64,000 nucleotides of DNA from Fibrobacterota bacterium. GTDB taxonomy: Bacteria > Fibrobacterota > Chitinivibrionia > Chitinivibrionales > Chitinispirillaceae. Positions 45,369-54,982 of the stretch are shown in pieces (position 1 is the stretch's first letter; each line of letters opens with the position of its first letter). The translations under genes and the position numbers were made by a program. The stretch is taken from the NCBI GenBank assembly GCA_023412475.1, contig JAEYNR010000009.1, forward strand, positions 24,465 to 88,464. The letters are read 5' to 3'. The notes beneath the pieces were generated by a model. The model worked only from the letters and a program-made list of their open reading frames with translations. It was not told the DNA's origin and did no database searches.

Positions 45369-48300
45369 TTACTCTTTCATTTCCCAGTTTCTTGAAGCTT
45401 TACTCAGATCCCTTATATCGATAACCTCGTCACTGCCCAGCGCAGAGAGCTTCAGATTAAACAACGGGTTCCACCCACTTTTCTTATTGGTAAGCTCCCA
45501 TGCTTTTGCGATATTGGAGATGTCAGTGATATCAACTACTCCATCGCCGGTCACATCGCCTTCAAGCCTCATAGCATACGCGTAGAGTCTGCCATTTTTA
45601 AGCAGCACCATTTTCGGTTTCCGATTCGGTAATAAAAGCAGTGCAACATCTTTAACATCGCTCACCCGCGAACCTCCGGCATTACAATCCTCTGCCACAG
45701 AAAGTGGAAACATGACACTGTCGCCACTGCTCATATACTGTTGTATATTAGCTGCGGCTCTGGCAACAAACTGATCATTCCATCCGTCACCATCCAGATC
45801 CCAAAGTATAGGACAGTTACTCAGTCCTGTTATAGCCGTACCATTCTCATCGGTTATCATTTCAGGATTATCCATGACTACCAGTTGGTCAGTTCCGATA
45901 TTTTTATATACCATGAGTCCATTCTGCTCCGAATACACCAACAGGTCCTTTCGATTATCCCGGTTTATGTCAAGGGCCTTTGCAAAAAGTTTCTCATTTT
46001 TGCGGTTTAACAGTGCGCCACCAAATATCAGCTCCTCATTGTTAAATTCTGCCAGGTGTATTGCACCGTTTTTCAATGTAATAATACACTCATACCTGCC
46101 ATCATTGTCCCAGTCGCTGTAACTGTGTGCAACAACTGAATCCAGATCTGCTGGCAAAGCAATTGTTATTGCAGGTGTGCGATAGGCAATTGCGGCAATT
46201 GAGTCACTACCCATATAAATCATAACCTGCTTACCCTGAGCCACCGAAAGATCCTGAACGCCATCTCCATCAAAATCAAGAAAAGCAATGGAACCATTAA
46301 TTGGGTTGTTGTTGCCCGATCCTATCTTTATCTCTTCGGGCGGGGCAAACATCAACGGAACTACTTTCTTCAGTGTGACATTAATCGAGTTTGCCTTTTC
46401 TGCAGCTATCTCTGCAGTGAACAGTTCAGAACGAAAACCAGGGGCATCGGCTCTGAACCAGTAGACCCCAGGGATATTGCTCCAGGTGGCTTTTCCGGTA
46501 CCAATAAACTGTCCGGATGCCCGGTCGGTAGGCATAGCATAAATTGTAGCATTATCAGGAGCTGTCGTAATGTTGAGTGTTCCATTCTGCGCCACCCTTA
46601 TAATCACCATCTCTGTATCAGTGAGAACTCCATCACTGGCAAAAAAACTTACGGTGTACGATCCAGGTGTCGATACTGCCGGCCAGGTAAAAACAGCACT
46701 ACCATCACCTTTGACTGAAATGCTATAACCTTCCAGGGGGCAGTCAACCGATAGCATTGGTATCGTGCCATCATCATCAGGATCGGTCGTAATAACCGTA
46801 AAGCGCAAGGTGCCACCGGCAGTGACGTTCTTATCGGTAATCGGATGGATTACCGGCGCACAATTCTGGTCGCGTACTACCACCTGAACACTCAGCGTGT
46901 CGCTGTAATATCCATCAGTTGCTACAACACTGATTTTATGATCTCCATGAGCGGCACATCCCGGTACCCAGCTCACCAGCGCACTCCCGTTATGGTTGTC
47001 GGTCAGCTTAGCTCCATCAGGCATCACAAGAGATGCAATGACAGGTATAGTCCCGTCCGGATCGATCGCCCTGACAGTAAATTCAAGAGACTGATTCTCA
47101 TTGATTACTGTGTCGGAGCAAGGCTGAAACACCGGACCGGTAAAGTTATGATCGTTCACAACAATTGTCAGTGTAGTATCAATCCTTACACTTTTATCAA
47201 CCGCATCTATGACTGTAATTACCGTATGGAATGTCCCTGTAGTACTGGGTTTCCAAGACAGCACACCGCTTCCAGCTCCATCAGTGGTGAACTTTGCGCC
47301 GAACGGCAACTGGCTTGCCTCAAGCAAAGTGATCGTACCATCGCGATCTGTTGCGTGAACCGCAATCAGAAGCTCTATATTTATACCGACTATCGTATCT
47401 GTCGATGAAAGAGTCAGCTCGGGATTATAACAGTTTACATCAGTAACCTCTATAAGAGAAGTATCGCGGACAGTATAATTTCCATCCGATACCTCAAAGA
47501 TAGTCATATAATACCCGTTCTCATGGCAGACGGGCAACCACCCGAATGTAGCAGTGCCATTACCGTTATCCTGAAAACTCGCCCCCGAAGGAATCGATTT
47601 AGCCCTGATCACAAGATCATCTCCATCGCAATCCTCTGTGAAGATTTCCAGCGTAAACTGCTGGTTCTCGTAGATTGTGGTGTCATTTATCGTAAGGAAT
47701 TTCGGTACAAAATTGATGTCCCGAACAGTGATCTTTACCAGCTTATTGACCGAATCGACACCATCTGATGCCTGAAATGTAAGGTTGTAGACACCGTGGG
47801 CATTGCAGCCGATATCCCAATTCAAAAGTCCGGTGCCGTTACTGCTGTCAATAAACGTTGCTCCCTGTGGAAGGTTTGCTGCGCTAATAATGGGGATTGT
47901 ACCATCGCTGTCGTTAGCCGTAACCCGTAAACGTATCAGCTCCCCCTCATCAAATGTAGTGTCATTAAACACATTGAGGACCGGAGCGCGATTGTTGGTA
48001 ACAGTCACCTTTTGTGCCGCACTGTCACAGTTGCTGTTGTCATCACAAGCTTTCCACCATACCACAGTAGTACCTTGCAAAAAAGGATCGGTAATCAGAG
48101 CGCCATCATCGCGGCGGGCTGTTATTGTTGAAGTTGCGCTGCAGTTGTCGGATGCAGTTGCCGGATTAAGCATGACCAATACACTGGTCTGCTCTGAGCC
48201 AATGTAGATTGTAGTATCAGCCAAAGGGTTAATTACAGGTGCAATGTCATCAACCACATTCACCACTACAGTATCGGTGTCGGAGAGACTGGCGCTGTTA

Positions 48301-50078
48301 GTAACAATGAGTACCACATCATGAGTTCCCACTCCAAGAGTGATGTTTTCTGTGACACCTGTGAGAGGTGATCCGGCAAATGGTCCTTCCCACCTGTAGA
48401 CAAGTGTGCCCTCGCTGGTCCAGGAACCGCTCCCGTCAAGTTCAACTGCTGCACCACATGACAAACCGCCCGACAGACTCTGGTCTTGACCGGCATCGGC
48501 AAACGGTTTTTCTGCAGTCTTAATCCACGTCTTTTTTACAATATTACTCCTTAGAGTCCCGGTAACCGCTTGAATCGAGTCGGTTCCACCTGCAAGCCTG
48601 GTGTAACAGTATTGTGCTACACCATTTGAATCGGTAAATGCAAATCCCGAAGTATCTGAAACTCCACTTATATAAAAGTCTACTCTCAGACCGATTACCT
48701 TTTTTAGATAATTATCAAGTACAGTTGCCCGAATGCAGCTTGAAGTTCCGGTCTGGGCTGTAGATACTGCAGGTGTAAGTGTGATAGAATCGATGTGTGC
48801 AATCGCTGAAAACGACTGTCCTCCGGGGTAACCATAAGAATCGTTAGTTCCAAAACCATAAACATGAACTCCAACAGGGTAATTGCTGTTGATTGTATGT
48901 GTACCTACTGCAATTGGAACTGCAACATAGTGATATCCTGAGGTCCCGATTGCAGTGAAACTGTCTGCAGGTACAATGGAATCATCAACCCGCACATCAC
49001 CCTTCGCGCTCGTAGGAACAACAAGGTTGATGTAATTTTTAGAAAACCCGCTATCAGAAGTTGATATTGTATAATTTCCTAAAAATTGTTCATAAGGAGG
49101 AATTAACATCATGAACGGGTCGCCTGGATTACCGGCACAACTCGAGCCTCTGGAGTATTGGATTACTGAAATTGGTTTATCTGATATGATATGCAATCCA
49201 GTTGAATACAACTTTTCAACATATTCTCCCTTATCTAAGGTTGACACTACAGTTTCATTCACACTAACTGTAGTGCTGTCTTCAGAGGCCAGAAATCTGT
49301 AGATATCACCTGTCTTGCCCGCTAATGGAGCTGAAATAAAATTTTTCCCCCAAGTCGATACCGGTGGAATCTCTTCAGCAATAAAATCACAATATCTACA
49401 GCCTGAAGTAATATTTGCACACTCAACCGATCCAAAAACAGCGACCGGAGCGCTGGATGTAATGATACTTCCTGTTAAGTCATTATCATCGGTACCCTGA
49501 AGCTGGTATGCCTGGCCACTTTTTAAAATCACATTGTAGGGTACGCCGGCTACTCTTGTTTGTGCATCAACAGAAGGTGTGATTGTAATCAAAGTTGAAT
49601 CTTGCGTACAGACTACTACTAATTGAGATGGACTGGGATATCCGGTGTAAGAAGGAATAATATACGAATCACCCAGAACATCGGTTGGCAGACATAAGAA
49701 TGCATCTGTAGATGCCGATTTTCTGCTGAGTCCATAAACAGTGACTTCTTCCTGAGCGGTAATATGAATGGCTTTGTATTCAATGTCGTCCAATTTTGAT
49801 AACTGATAAGACTTGTCTAAAGTAACAGTGGTAATTACACCGGGTGTAGTAGTAAAATCTGATGAATACCCCTGTCCAGGAATTGAGACTGTTCCCGAAG
49901 TTGCTGTTTCCGAGCTTATAAAAATCAGAAGAGTTGCGTTCGCATTGTTAGGAAAAGCGATCCAGAAATCTCTCCCTTTACTATCTAGTAATTCCTGAGC
50001 AGGCAAAGCAGCACTCAATGCAAAAAGCACAACTAACAGTATCAGCAGTTGAAAGTGATTCTTCTTTTCTTTAATCAC
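45369..50078 (-). CDS. Giant secreted multidomain protein: IgGFc-binding-like, Ig/cadherin-like repeats, PEGA, FG-GAP/VCBS, dockerin-like end
   Basis: About 1569 residues from a GTG at 50078, chosen because AAGGAG lies 6 bp upstream and a signal peptide (LLILLVVLFALSAALPAQ) follows; the frame stays open to 50180. Approximate order: 28-430 IgGFc-binding-like N-domain (GRDFWIAFPNN, ITAQEEVTVYGL, FLCLPTDVLGDSYIIPSY); 440-525 invasin-type Ig; 535-620 PKD; 625-715 HYR; 715-1190 five cadherin/Ig-like repeats each beginning near a P-x-(L/F)-x-x-x-x-D-T motif; 1190-1265 PEGA; 1270-1490 FG-GAP/VCBS-like with DFDGDGVQDLSV and DLDGDGWNDQFV calcium loops; 1505-1569 dockerin-like pair (GDVTGDGVVDITDISNIAKAW and EVIDIRDLSKASRNW). 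It is probably a surface adhesin or scaffold-bound protein. No enzyme domain is seen. Confidence 0.85.
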   Translation of the reverse strand: MIKEKKNHFQLLILLVVLFALSAALPAQELLDSKGRDFWIAFPNNANATLLIFISSETATSGTVSIPGQGYSSDFTTTPGVITTVTLDKSYQLSKLDDIEYKAIHITAQEEVTVYGLSRKSASTDAFLCLPTDVLGDSYIIPSYTGYPSPSQLVVVCTQDSTLITITPSVDAQTRVAGVPYNVILKSGQAYQLQGTDDNDLTGSIITSSAPVAVFGSVECANITSGCRYCDFIAEEIPPVSTWGKNFISAPLAGKTGDIYRFLASEDSTTVSVNETVVSTLDKGEYVEKLYSTGLHIISDKPISVIQYSRGSSCAGNPGDPFMMLIPPYEQFLGNYTISTSDSGFSKNYINLVVPTSAKGDVRVDDSIVPADSFTAIGTSGYHYVAVPIAVGTHTINSNYPVGVHVYGFGTNDSYGYPGGQSFSAIAHIDSITLTPAVSTAQTGTSSCIRATVLDNYLKKVIGLRVDFYISGVSDTSGFAFTDSNGVAQYCYTRLAGGTDSIQAVTGTLRSNIVKKTWIKTAEKPFADAGQDQSLSGGLSCGAAVELDGSGSWTSEGTLVYRWEGPFAGSPLTGVTENITLGVGTHDVVLIVTNSASLSDTDTVVVNVVDDIAPVINPLADTTIYIGSEQTSVLVMLNPATASDNCSATSTITARRDDGALITDPFLQGTTVVWWKACDDNSNCDSAAQKVTVTNNRAPVLNVFNDTTFDEGELIRLRVTANDSDGTIPIISAANLPQGATFIDSSNGTGLLNWDIGCNAHGVYNLTFQASDGVDSVNKLVKITVRDINFVPKFLTINDTTIYENQQFTLEIFTEDCDGDDLVIRAKSIPSGASFQDNGNGTATFGWLPVCHENGYYMTIFEVSDGNYTVRDTSLIEVTDVNCYNPELTLSSTDTIVGINIELLIAVHATDRDGTITLLEASQLPFGAKFTTDGAGSGVLSWKPSTTGTFHTVITVIDAVDKSVRIDTTLTIVVNDHNFTGPVFQPCSDTVINENQSLEFTVRAIDPDGTIPVIASLVMPDGAKLTDNHNGSALVSWVPGCAAHGDHKISVVATDGYYSDTLSVQVVVRDQNCAPVIHPITDKNVTAGGTLRFTVITTDPDDDGTIPMLSVDCPLEGYSISVKGDGSAVFTWPAVSTPGSYTVSFFASDGVLTDTEMVIIRVAQNGTLNITTAPDNATIYAMPTDRASGQFIGTGKATWSNIPGVYWFRADAPGFRSELFTAEIAAEKANSINVTLKKVVPLMFAPPEEIKIGSGNNNPINGSIAFLDFDGDGVQDLSVAQGKQVMIYMGSDSIAAIAYRTPAITIALPADLDSVVAHSYSDWDNDGRYECIITLKNGAIHLAEFNNEELIFGGALLNRKNEKLFAKALDINRDNRKDLLVYSEQNGLMVYKNIGTDQLVVMDNPEMITDENGTAITGLSNCPILWDLDGDGWNDQFVARAAANIQQYMSSGDSVMFPLSVAEDCNAGGSRVSDVKDVALLLLPNRKPKMVLLKNGRLYAYAMRLEGDVTGDGVVDITDISNIAKAWELTNKKSGWNPLFNLKLSALGSDEVIDIRDLSKASRNWEMKE

Positions 50079-50306
50079 AACTGACTCCTTTTTTTTATTA
50101 AGAAAGCTGGAGTAAAGCAGCGGATATATCTTTTTGGCTTCCAGGGAATCACAATTACTCCTGCACTCCCGTTCAAACACTTTAAAGTTCTCTATTGTGT
50201 TATAGTATTGGTGATGAAACCATTTCTAGTTTTCACATTTTCTAATATAAATTAAACAGTACGGGGGAAAGTGATCAAAATGCAGAATCGCTAAAGACCA
50301 TGGCAG

Positions 50307-50350
50307 TGCAGCATGGGCTTATAGAAACCGCTCTTTCAGCCCTGGCAGGT
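50307..50350 (+). repeat. Repeat element, copy 2 (5' side of the large gene)
   Basis: Matches copy 1 at 45231-45290 (TGCAGCATGGGCT, CGCTCTTTCAG, CTGGCAGGT). The hairpin arms of copy 1 are not conserved here. The remaining gap 50079-50424 contains the upstream part of the large gene and nothing else recognised. Confidence 0.5.
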
Positions 50351-50424
50351 GACCTCTGAACCTCCACCTCCGATGTTGAAATACCTGTACACCTGTTTTA
50401 TTTTACAGCCGGAGGGATTTGCTA

Positions 50425-51003
50425 ATGTGTAATCATGTAATACTTGTTTTGCTTCTGATTTTTTCAATTTCATCGCAAGCTGTGGAGAAATCGTCATGGT
50501 TGCGGTTTCACCGGCTTCTAAGCAAGTATGACAACCCCATATTCCAGGCAGGCCATAAAAACCTTTTTCTTCACGTAGACTACTCAGCCGATAGAAACGA
50601 TGAACATAAATCTAATAACAATAAATATGGCAGCAGTTATCTGGATCAGCAATATAATCTCAACTTTAGAGGAAGCACAGGATTCAAAGGCCGGTGGATA
50701 AAAAGCAAACCCCATCTCCAGTCAGACCAAAGTATCCTTGTTAATATAGATGGTTTTATACAAAAAAATACTGAAATCAAGACTAACTATTTGACAGGTG
50801 CTTATGACAGTTCAAAAACGCTTAGTCAGAATGCAAGTGGCACAATGACCTATGATGGAAAAATCCGTCGATATCCTCTTTCGGGCCGGCTGAACCGATA
50901 CCTTTTTATTGAGGCTGGGGTGAAATTAAATGCATTTGGCCATTATTTCAGAAACCGCTCCAGATCCCATTCTCTGGGACAGATCAGCCCCAAAAGGGTA
51001 TGA
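50425..51003 (+). CDS. Exported protein of unknown function, possibly truncated
   Basis: 192 residues from the ATG at 50425 (GGAGGG 8 bp upstream). A signal peptide, VILVLLLIFSISSQAVE, occupies about the first 22 residues. The rest is Tyr/Asn/Gly-rich with beta-strand-like stretches (YLDQQYNLNFRGSTGFKG, SILVNIDGFIQKN, TNYLTGAYDSSKTL), as in the start of an outer-membrane barrel or surface protein. The last ~20 residues (HYFRNRSRSHSLGQ) look like out-of-frame sequence, and another ORF overlaps in a different frame. So this may be a gene cut by frameshift or recombination. No family is recognised. Confidence 0.5.
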   Translation: MCNHVILVLLLIFSISSQAVEKSSWLRFHRLLSKYDNPIFQAGHKNLFLHVDYSADRNDEHKSNNNKYGSSYLDQQYNLNFRGSTGFKGRWIKSKPHLQSDQSILVNIDGFIQKNTEIKTNYLTGAYDSSKTLSQNASGTMTYDGKIRRYPLSGRLNRYLFIEAGVKLNAFGHYFRNRSRSHSLGQISPKRV

Positions 51004-51646
51004 AGTTGAAGATTTTAATGATTTTTCTTTTTTGAATATCTACACAAGATTTGTCAACATGGACAAGGGTATAGCCATGCTGGCAAGCAATCCAAACAAG
51101 ATTATCAGTTGGGATGGTGTTTCCTTTGCTTTTCGTGAGTTTGTCCATAATTATGTGTACTACGAAATATCCGGAATATTTCTTCATGAGGAAGGTTTAG
51201 AGATTTTTGTCAATTCCAACTATACACTCAGCCGTTTGGTTGTTGATGAATCTTCAAGTGTTGAAACTAAAATTCCGACAGCCCCCTTCTATGTCAATAA
51301 GATCACTAAAAAATGGCAGACATTTATTGGTGAAGGATTCTTTAAGGGTGCAATTCATAATACTCCCGTCTTATTCACCATATCAACTCAAGACTCATTT
51401 TGTGTAATTGACACTATTAAATATTATTTATATAACTTCATAGAGACGGATAATGCCATTTACCTGTATTCATCCGATTATGTATACAGGATCGATTACG
51501 GAAATGTATACAGCATAAAAATTGACTCCGAAATTTTCGGGCCTCTGTTTCTGGATCAGGACGGGCGTCCGGCAATTTTTAACCGAAATACCTATTGTAA
51601 TATCTATCTCGATAATATTGATTATGATTATAAGAAGAGGTGGTGA
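50930..51646 (+). CDS. Unknown protein, probably the 3' part of a broken gene
   Basis: 238 residues overlapping the previous ORF by 74 bp in another frame. The sequence has repeated strand-rich words (NKIISWDGVSFAF, YYEISGIFLHEEGLEIFV, TDNAIYLYSSDYVYRIDYG, GPLFLDQDGRPAIF), as in beta-propeller sensor or surface proteins. The ATG at 50930 has no ribosome site. The likely explanation is that an original longer gene lost its start, or that it and the preceding ORF form one frameshifted gene. No family is recognised. Confidence 0.45.
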   Translation: MHLAIISETAPDPILWDRSAPKGYEVEDFNDFSFLNIYTRFVNMDKGIAMLASNPNKIISWDGVSFAFREFVHNYVYYEISGIFLHEEGLEIFVNSNYTLSRLVVDESSSVETKIPTAPFYVNKITKKWQTFIGEGFFKGAIHNTPVLFTISTQDSFCVIDTIKYYLYNFIETDNAIYLYSSDYVYRIDYGNVYSIKIDSEIFGPLFLDQDGRPAIFNRNTYCNIYLDNIDYDYKKRW

Positions 51647-51838
51647 TCTGTTTTTTCTATACCTCTGTTCTATTATACTTGGAACCTCGGCAAAAGCATT
51701 GTTTAAATGAAACATCAGTCTAGAAAATTCCCGACAACGACTTTAGTATTAAGAACGATTTTTCTCCTCTGATTTTCTCAATCAGCTTTTGTTAGATTAC
51801 TTTTTTTGTTTTTCCTTTTTAGAGCGATTTTAAGACAT

Positions 51839-52259
51839 CACATGTTACCTCTGCCTGATTATGACATTACCACAATGAAGTAACATGTCACCTCTGCCTG
51901 ATTATGACGTTATCACATTGAAGTAACATGTCACCTCGGCCTGATTATGGCATTATCACTATAAAGCAACGTGTTACCTCTGCCTGATTATGGCGTTATC
52001 ACAATAAAGCAACATGTCACCTCAGTCTGATTATGGCATTATCACAATGAAGTAACATGTCACCTCAGTCTGATTATGGCGTTATCACAATAAAGCAACA
52101 TGTCACCTCGGCCTGATTATGGCATTATCACAAGGAAGTAACATGTCACCTCAGTCTGATTAAGGCATTATCACAATGAAGTAATATGTCACCTCAGTCT
52201 GATTAAGGCATTATCACAATGAAGTAATATGTCACTTCAGTCTGATTAAGGCCTAATCA
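51839..52259. repeat. 43-bp tandem repeat array, about ten units
   Basis: Ten contiguous units with exact 43-bp period. The CATG of successive units falls at 51841, 51884, 51927, 51970, 52013, 52056, 52099, 52142, with TATG at 52185 and 52228. Unit pattern: ACATGTCACCTCAG then TCTGATTATGGCATTATCAC then AATGAAGTA. Each unit contains the imperfect palindrome TGATTATGGCATTATCA and the palindrome ACATGT. Differences are mostly transitions. There are no unique spacers, so this is not CRISPR. The preceding 51647-51838 shows nothing. Confidence 0.95.
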
Positions 52260-52575
52260 TACATTTTTATATAAATGTATGAACCGTATTTATTTCCCTG
52301 ATCCCACAGGAGAATTTTTTTCTAGCCCAAATGCCCACAAAAAACCAATCCTGGTCCCAATAGGGACGACATATTTGTTTACGCGGATGATTACACCAGA
52401 GCCCCTGGCAAGATTATCCTGTTTAAAAGAGGAATTGTTACAGATTTAATATTGTTTTCACAAGAGCCCCTAAATATATTGATTGAGTCAATTCTACTAA
52501 ACATGCGACATCTTACGCTTCTCTTCAGTCGCACAAATTTTAATCACCCCAGTTTTTCTTACATGGAGGAATTCT
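52260..52575. other. Gene-free stretch with two hairpins
   Basis: Immediately after the array, TACATTT-N6-AAATGTA (about 52259-52278) forms a hairpin. At 52354-52367, GTCCC-AATA-GGGAC is followed by GACATATTTGT, resembling a widespread intergenic repeat word of environmental genomes (recollection, not searched). No ORF is supported. Confidence 0.45.
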
Positions 52576-53337
52576 ATGGTTAGAAGAATCACCAAAAGCC
52601 TTTTCAGTAAATACTGGAAAACCCTGGCCTCAGCGACATCCAAAGTGCTGACCACAGTAAAGACAAAATCAACTCCATCCGAAGCTATTGCTAAAGCTCT
52701 TCAGAAAAGCGAAGAGGATCTTGCTGTTTTAAATGCTGCAATAACCAGGCTCCGCAAAAACGAGTTTACAAGTCAGGCTTTTGCAGCTGATAAAAACCGC
52801 GACTCGCTTTACCGCGCTCTTATCCTGAGGCTGGAATCCGATATGTTATGCTATTACGATCCACAGGTACAGCAGTCCGCGAAAAAGTTGTACGAAATCA
52901 TAGTAAACAATGACAGGCGTTTGAAGCTTGGAGCCGATGATGAGTCTAATCAACTGGCAAACCTGTTCAAAAAATTCGATGAACACGTGGAATCGTTTCA
53001 AAACAATACTCTTGAGAGTCTTTACAGCAATCTGAAAAAAGCTGAAGACGAGTTTCTGGATATTCAGGAGAAAGTTGTTGAAAATTTTCAGGATAAAAAG
53101 GTTATTCCTACAATAAGGGTGGCTGCAGATAACCTGATAGATCAGCTTAACGAAAAGCTTATTCCCCGGGTTAACATTGAAGCTGAGGATAATCCCGGTC
53201 AGTATGATGAGGCGATCAATTTGATAAATGGTATCATCGAGAAGACCGAAAACGTTCAGAGGGCAAGAATCGCCCGCAATGACACCACCGATGAGCCGGT
53301 AGAGATCACCGAAGAAAATAATTTACAAAATGCCTAA
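52576..53337 (+). CDS. Helical protein of unknown function
   Basis: 253 residues with a strong site (GGAGG, 6 bp) before the ATG. It is almost entirely alpha-helical and charged (SEAIAKALQKSEEDLAVLNAAITRLRKN, ESLYSNLKKAEDEFLDIQEKVVENF), with no signal peptide or membrane helix. The spacing of helices recalls DUF6261-type proteins of Bacteroidetes, but that is only an impression. The acidic tail is rich in Glu/Asp/Thr. It lies after the 43-bp array and before an inverted-repeat element. Confidence 0.7.
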   Translation: MVRRITKSLFSKYWKTLASATSKVLTTVKTKSTPSEAIAKALQKSEEDLAVLNAAITRLRKNEFTSQAFAADKNRDSLYRALILRLESDMLCYYDPQVQQSAKKLYEIIVNNDRRLKLGADDESNQLANLFKKFDEHVESFQNNTLESLYSNLKKAEDEFLDIQEKVVENFQDKKVIPTIRVAADNLIDQLNEKLIPRVNIEAEDNPGQYDEAINLINGIIEKTENVQRARIARNDTTDEPVEITEENNLQNA

Positions 53338-53361
53338 GCAGCTGTCGAGCTGACATCCTGG

Positions 53362-53415
53362 AATCTGCCACCAGACGCGGAGCGTAAGTCGCGGATTTTA
53401 TTATGGTGGCGGATT
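53362..53415. repeat. Stem-loop element
   Basis: Arms AATCTGCCACCA and TGGTGGCGGATT (one mismatch) enclose 30 bp containing a second GCGGA-type pairing. TTTTCTG follows. It lies 25 bp after the helical-protein gene and could act as its terminator or be a REP-like element. Confidence 0.5.
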
Positions 53416-53440
53416 TTCTGTATGTATCCAGCCTATTTTT

Positions 53441-53463
53441 CTCCCCTCCCTGACGGTTGGGGC
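53441..53463. repeat. 22-bp repeat, copy 1 (3' side of the barrel gene)
   Basis: TCCCCTCCCTGACGG then TTGGGGC. It differs by one base from 54958-54979 on the other side of the PorV/PorQ-like gene, in the same orientation. Confidence 0.55.
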
Positions 53464-53535
53464 GAAGTATTCAATTGGGAGGGCAGGCACGGGACCGTTC
53501 AGAGCATTCATTATTGTAGAAAGAGTCTTACCTGA

Positions 53536-54756
53536 TTATTCTGTTGTGCCCTTTTTTGCCTTTTCAAAGGGATCGGGAAATCCACCGATAATCCCTATTC
53601 CAATACTCCAGTCATCTCGGGTCTGTCCGTCTCTTATTTGTTTTTCTCCATATATAACCGATCTGCTTTTATTAAAGAAAAAATTGGGTTTGAAATCGAA
53701 ACCACCAACAGATAAACTATTATCCCAGTTTTCCATTTTTGCATAGATATCTGTGTTATTGAGCATATCCATCATTTTAACGAATTTAGATACCATCAGA
53801 AATGTTTCCCTGAAATTTATATTTAAAACCCACCCTTTGCTTCTTTCAAATCTCTCTTCTAAAGTCAGTTTACCACGAAGAACAGCAAAAAATGGTGTGA
53901 TTTGAAATTTATGACCCATATGTTTTATTCTTTTTTCAGATTTGGTCAATAAATTAAAATCGATTTCATACACGACAGTGTAAGCAAACAGATCGAGTAA
54001 ATTAAATTCACATGATCCACCTGCTATTGCTTTTCTTGGCAATGGATTTTTATTGACCATATATTGTGCGCTGTCATTACCCAGATTCAGAGCAGAAACT
54101 CCAATAGATGGGTTTAACGATAATAATCCCAGAAAATCAATTCTTTTATTTATACGTAGACCTAAATCGAATGCTTTTCCCTTTGCTATTCCATCACCCG
54201 AGTTATCGGCTGGCCTGGGAGCCAACCTCGAATCATATCGTTTAAGAGAAATCCCTAAGGACAATATGTCAAACCCTCTGATACCTATGCTGTTCGAAGT
54301 TACTGTTTCGGTGGAATTGACTATGTACTCAGGGTTTTCAAATTCATCATAGATTACATTTTCTCCCATATTCAGGAAATTACGAAAATAAGCATATCCA
54401 ATATCCACATGAGGAAAAATGTCATTAAGTGTTGTTGAGAAAGCAGTGAAATCATGATACAGATCAGTATCAAAGCCAGGTAACAGCTCCTCATGAAACC
54501 TGGAATAGATGAAATTTACATAGGACTGTTCATAAAGACTTGCCGCATTTGCAGGGTTCCAGAAAACTGAACTCACTGTATTTGCCATAGATACCCCCGA
54601 TTCCCCAAGACCGGTATTCTCTGCTCCTGCAGGAAACTCCAGGGTAACGACAGACGATTCTCCCACTGCATGCACTTTGACAAAGCTTAATAAGATGCAG
54701 AATAACAGGACTATGAAGCATTGTAGTGAAGATCTGGAGCTTTTCATGTAAATCAT
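53536..54756 (-). CDS. PorV/PorQ-family outer-membrane barrel protein
   Basis: 406 residues with a signal peptide (about 1-30, ending VHA). The N-terminal GLGESGVSMANTVSSVFWNPANAASL is the diagnostic stretch of the PorV/PorQ and UPF0164 families. Alternating strands follow, such as VDIGYAYFRNF, SIGIRGFDILSLGISLKRYD and LNPSIGVSALNLG. In type IX secretion, PorV shuttles substrates carrying C-terminal sorting domains. The xylanases at the left of the window carry such tails, so a link is attractive but unproven. An alternative ATG is three codons downstream. Confidence 0.75.
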   Translation of the reverse strand: MIYMKSSRSSLQCFIVLLFCILLSFVKVHAVGESSVVTLEFPAGAENTGLGESGVSMANTVSSVFWNPANAASLYEQSYVNFIYSRFHEELLPGFDTDLYHDFTAFSTTLNDIFPHVDIGYAYFRNFLNMGENVIYDEFENPEYIVNSTETVTSNSIGIRGFDILSLGISLKRYDSRLAPRPADNSGDGIAKGKAFDLGLRINKRIDFLGLLSLNPSIGVSALNLGNDSAQYMVNKNPLPRKAIAGGSCEFNLLDLFAYTVVYEIDFNLLTKSEKRIKHMGHKFQITPFFAVLRGKLTLEERFERSKGWVLNINFRETFLMVSKFVKMMDMLNNTDIYAKMENWDNSLSVGGFDFKPNFFFNKSRSVIYGEKQIRDGQTRDDWSIGIGIIGGFPDPFEKAKKGTTE

Positions 54757-54957
54757 CTCTGATTAATATCCTTTAAACATAACCGGTAAACGGGTTAATT
54801 AATGTTAAAATCAATATAATTCTATTTCCGGGTTTCTACAATAAACGATATCTATACCCAAAAGCTGTCTATCCTGTGAATTGCTCCGAAGGAGGCTATC
54901 CGTAGTCAGTTCTTATCGTTGTAATTTAATTATTGTCTTGTAAAAGAGAAATCACAG

Positions 54958-54979
54958 TCCCCTCCCTGACGGTCGGGGC
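54958..54979. repeat. 22-bp repeat, copy 2 (5' side of the barrel gene)
   Basis: TCCCCTCCCTGACGG then TCGGGGC, matching 53441-53463. It is immediately followed by the degenerate GCATT repeats at 54983-55090. Confidence 0.55.
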
Positions 54980-54982
54980 TCG

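Noticed and set aside
50079..50180. 34-residue N-terminal extension of the giant protein
   Set aside because: A GTG with AAGGAG in front of a clear signal peptide explains the start better; the extension would bury the signal.
51839..52259. CRISPR array
   Set aside because: The units are contiguous 43-bp repeats without unique spacers, and there are no cas genes nearby.
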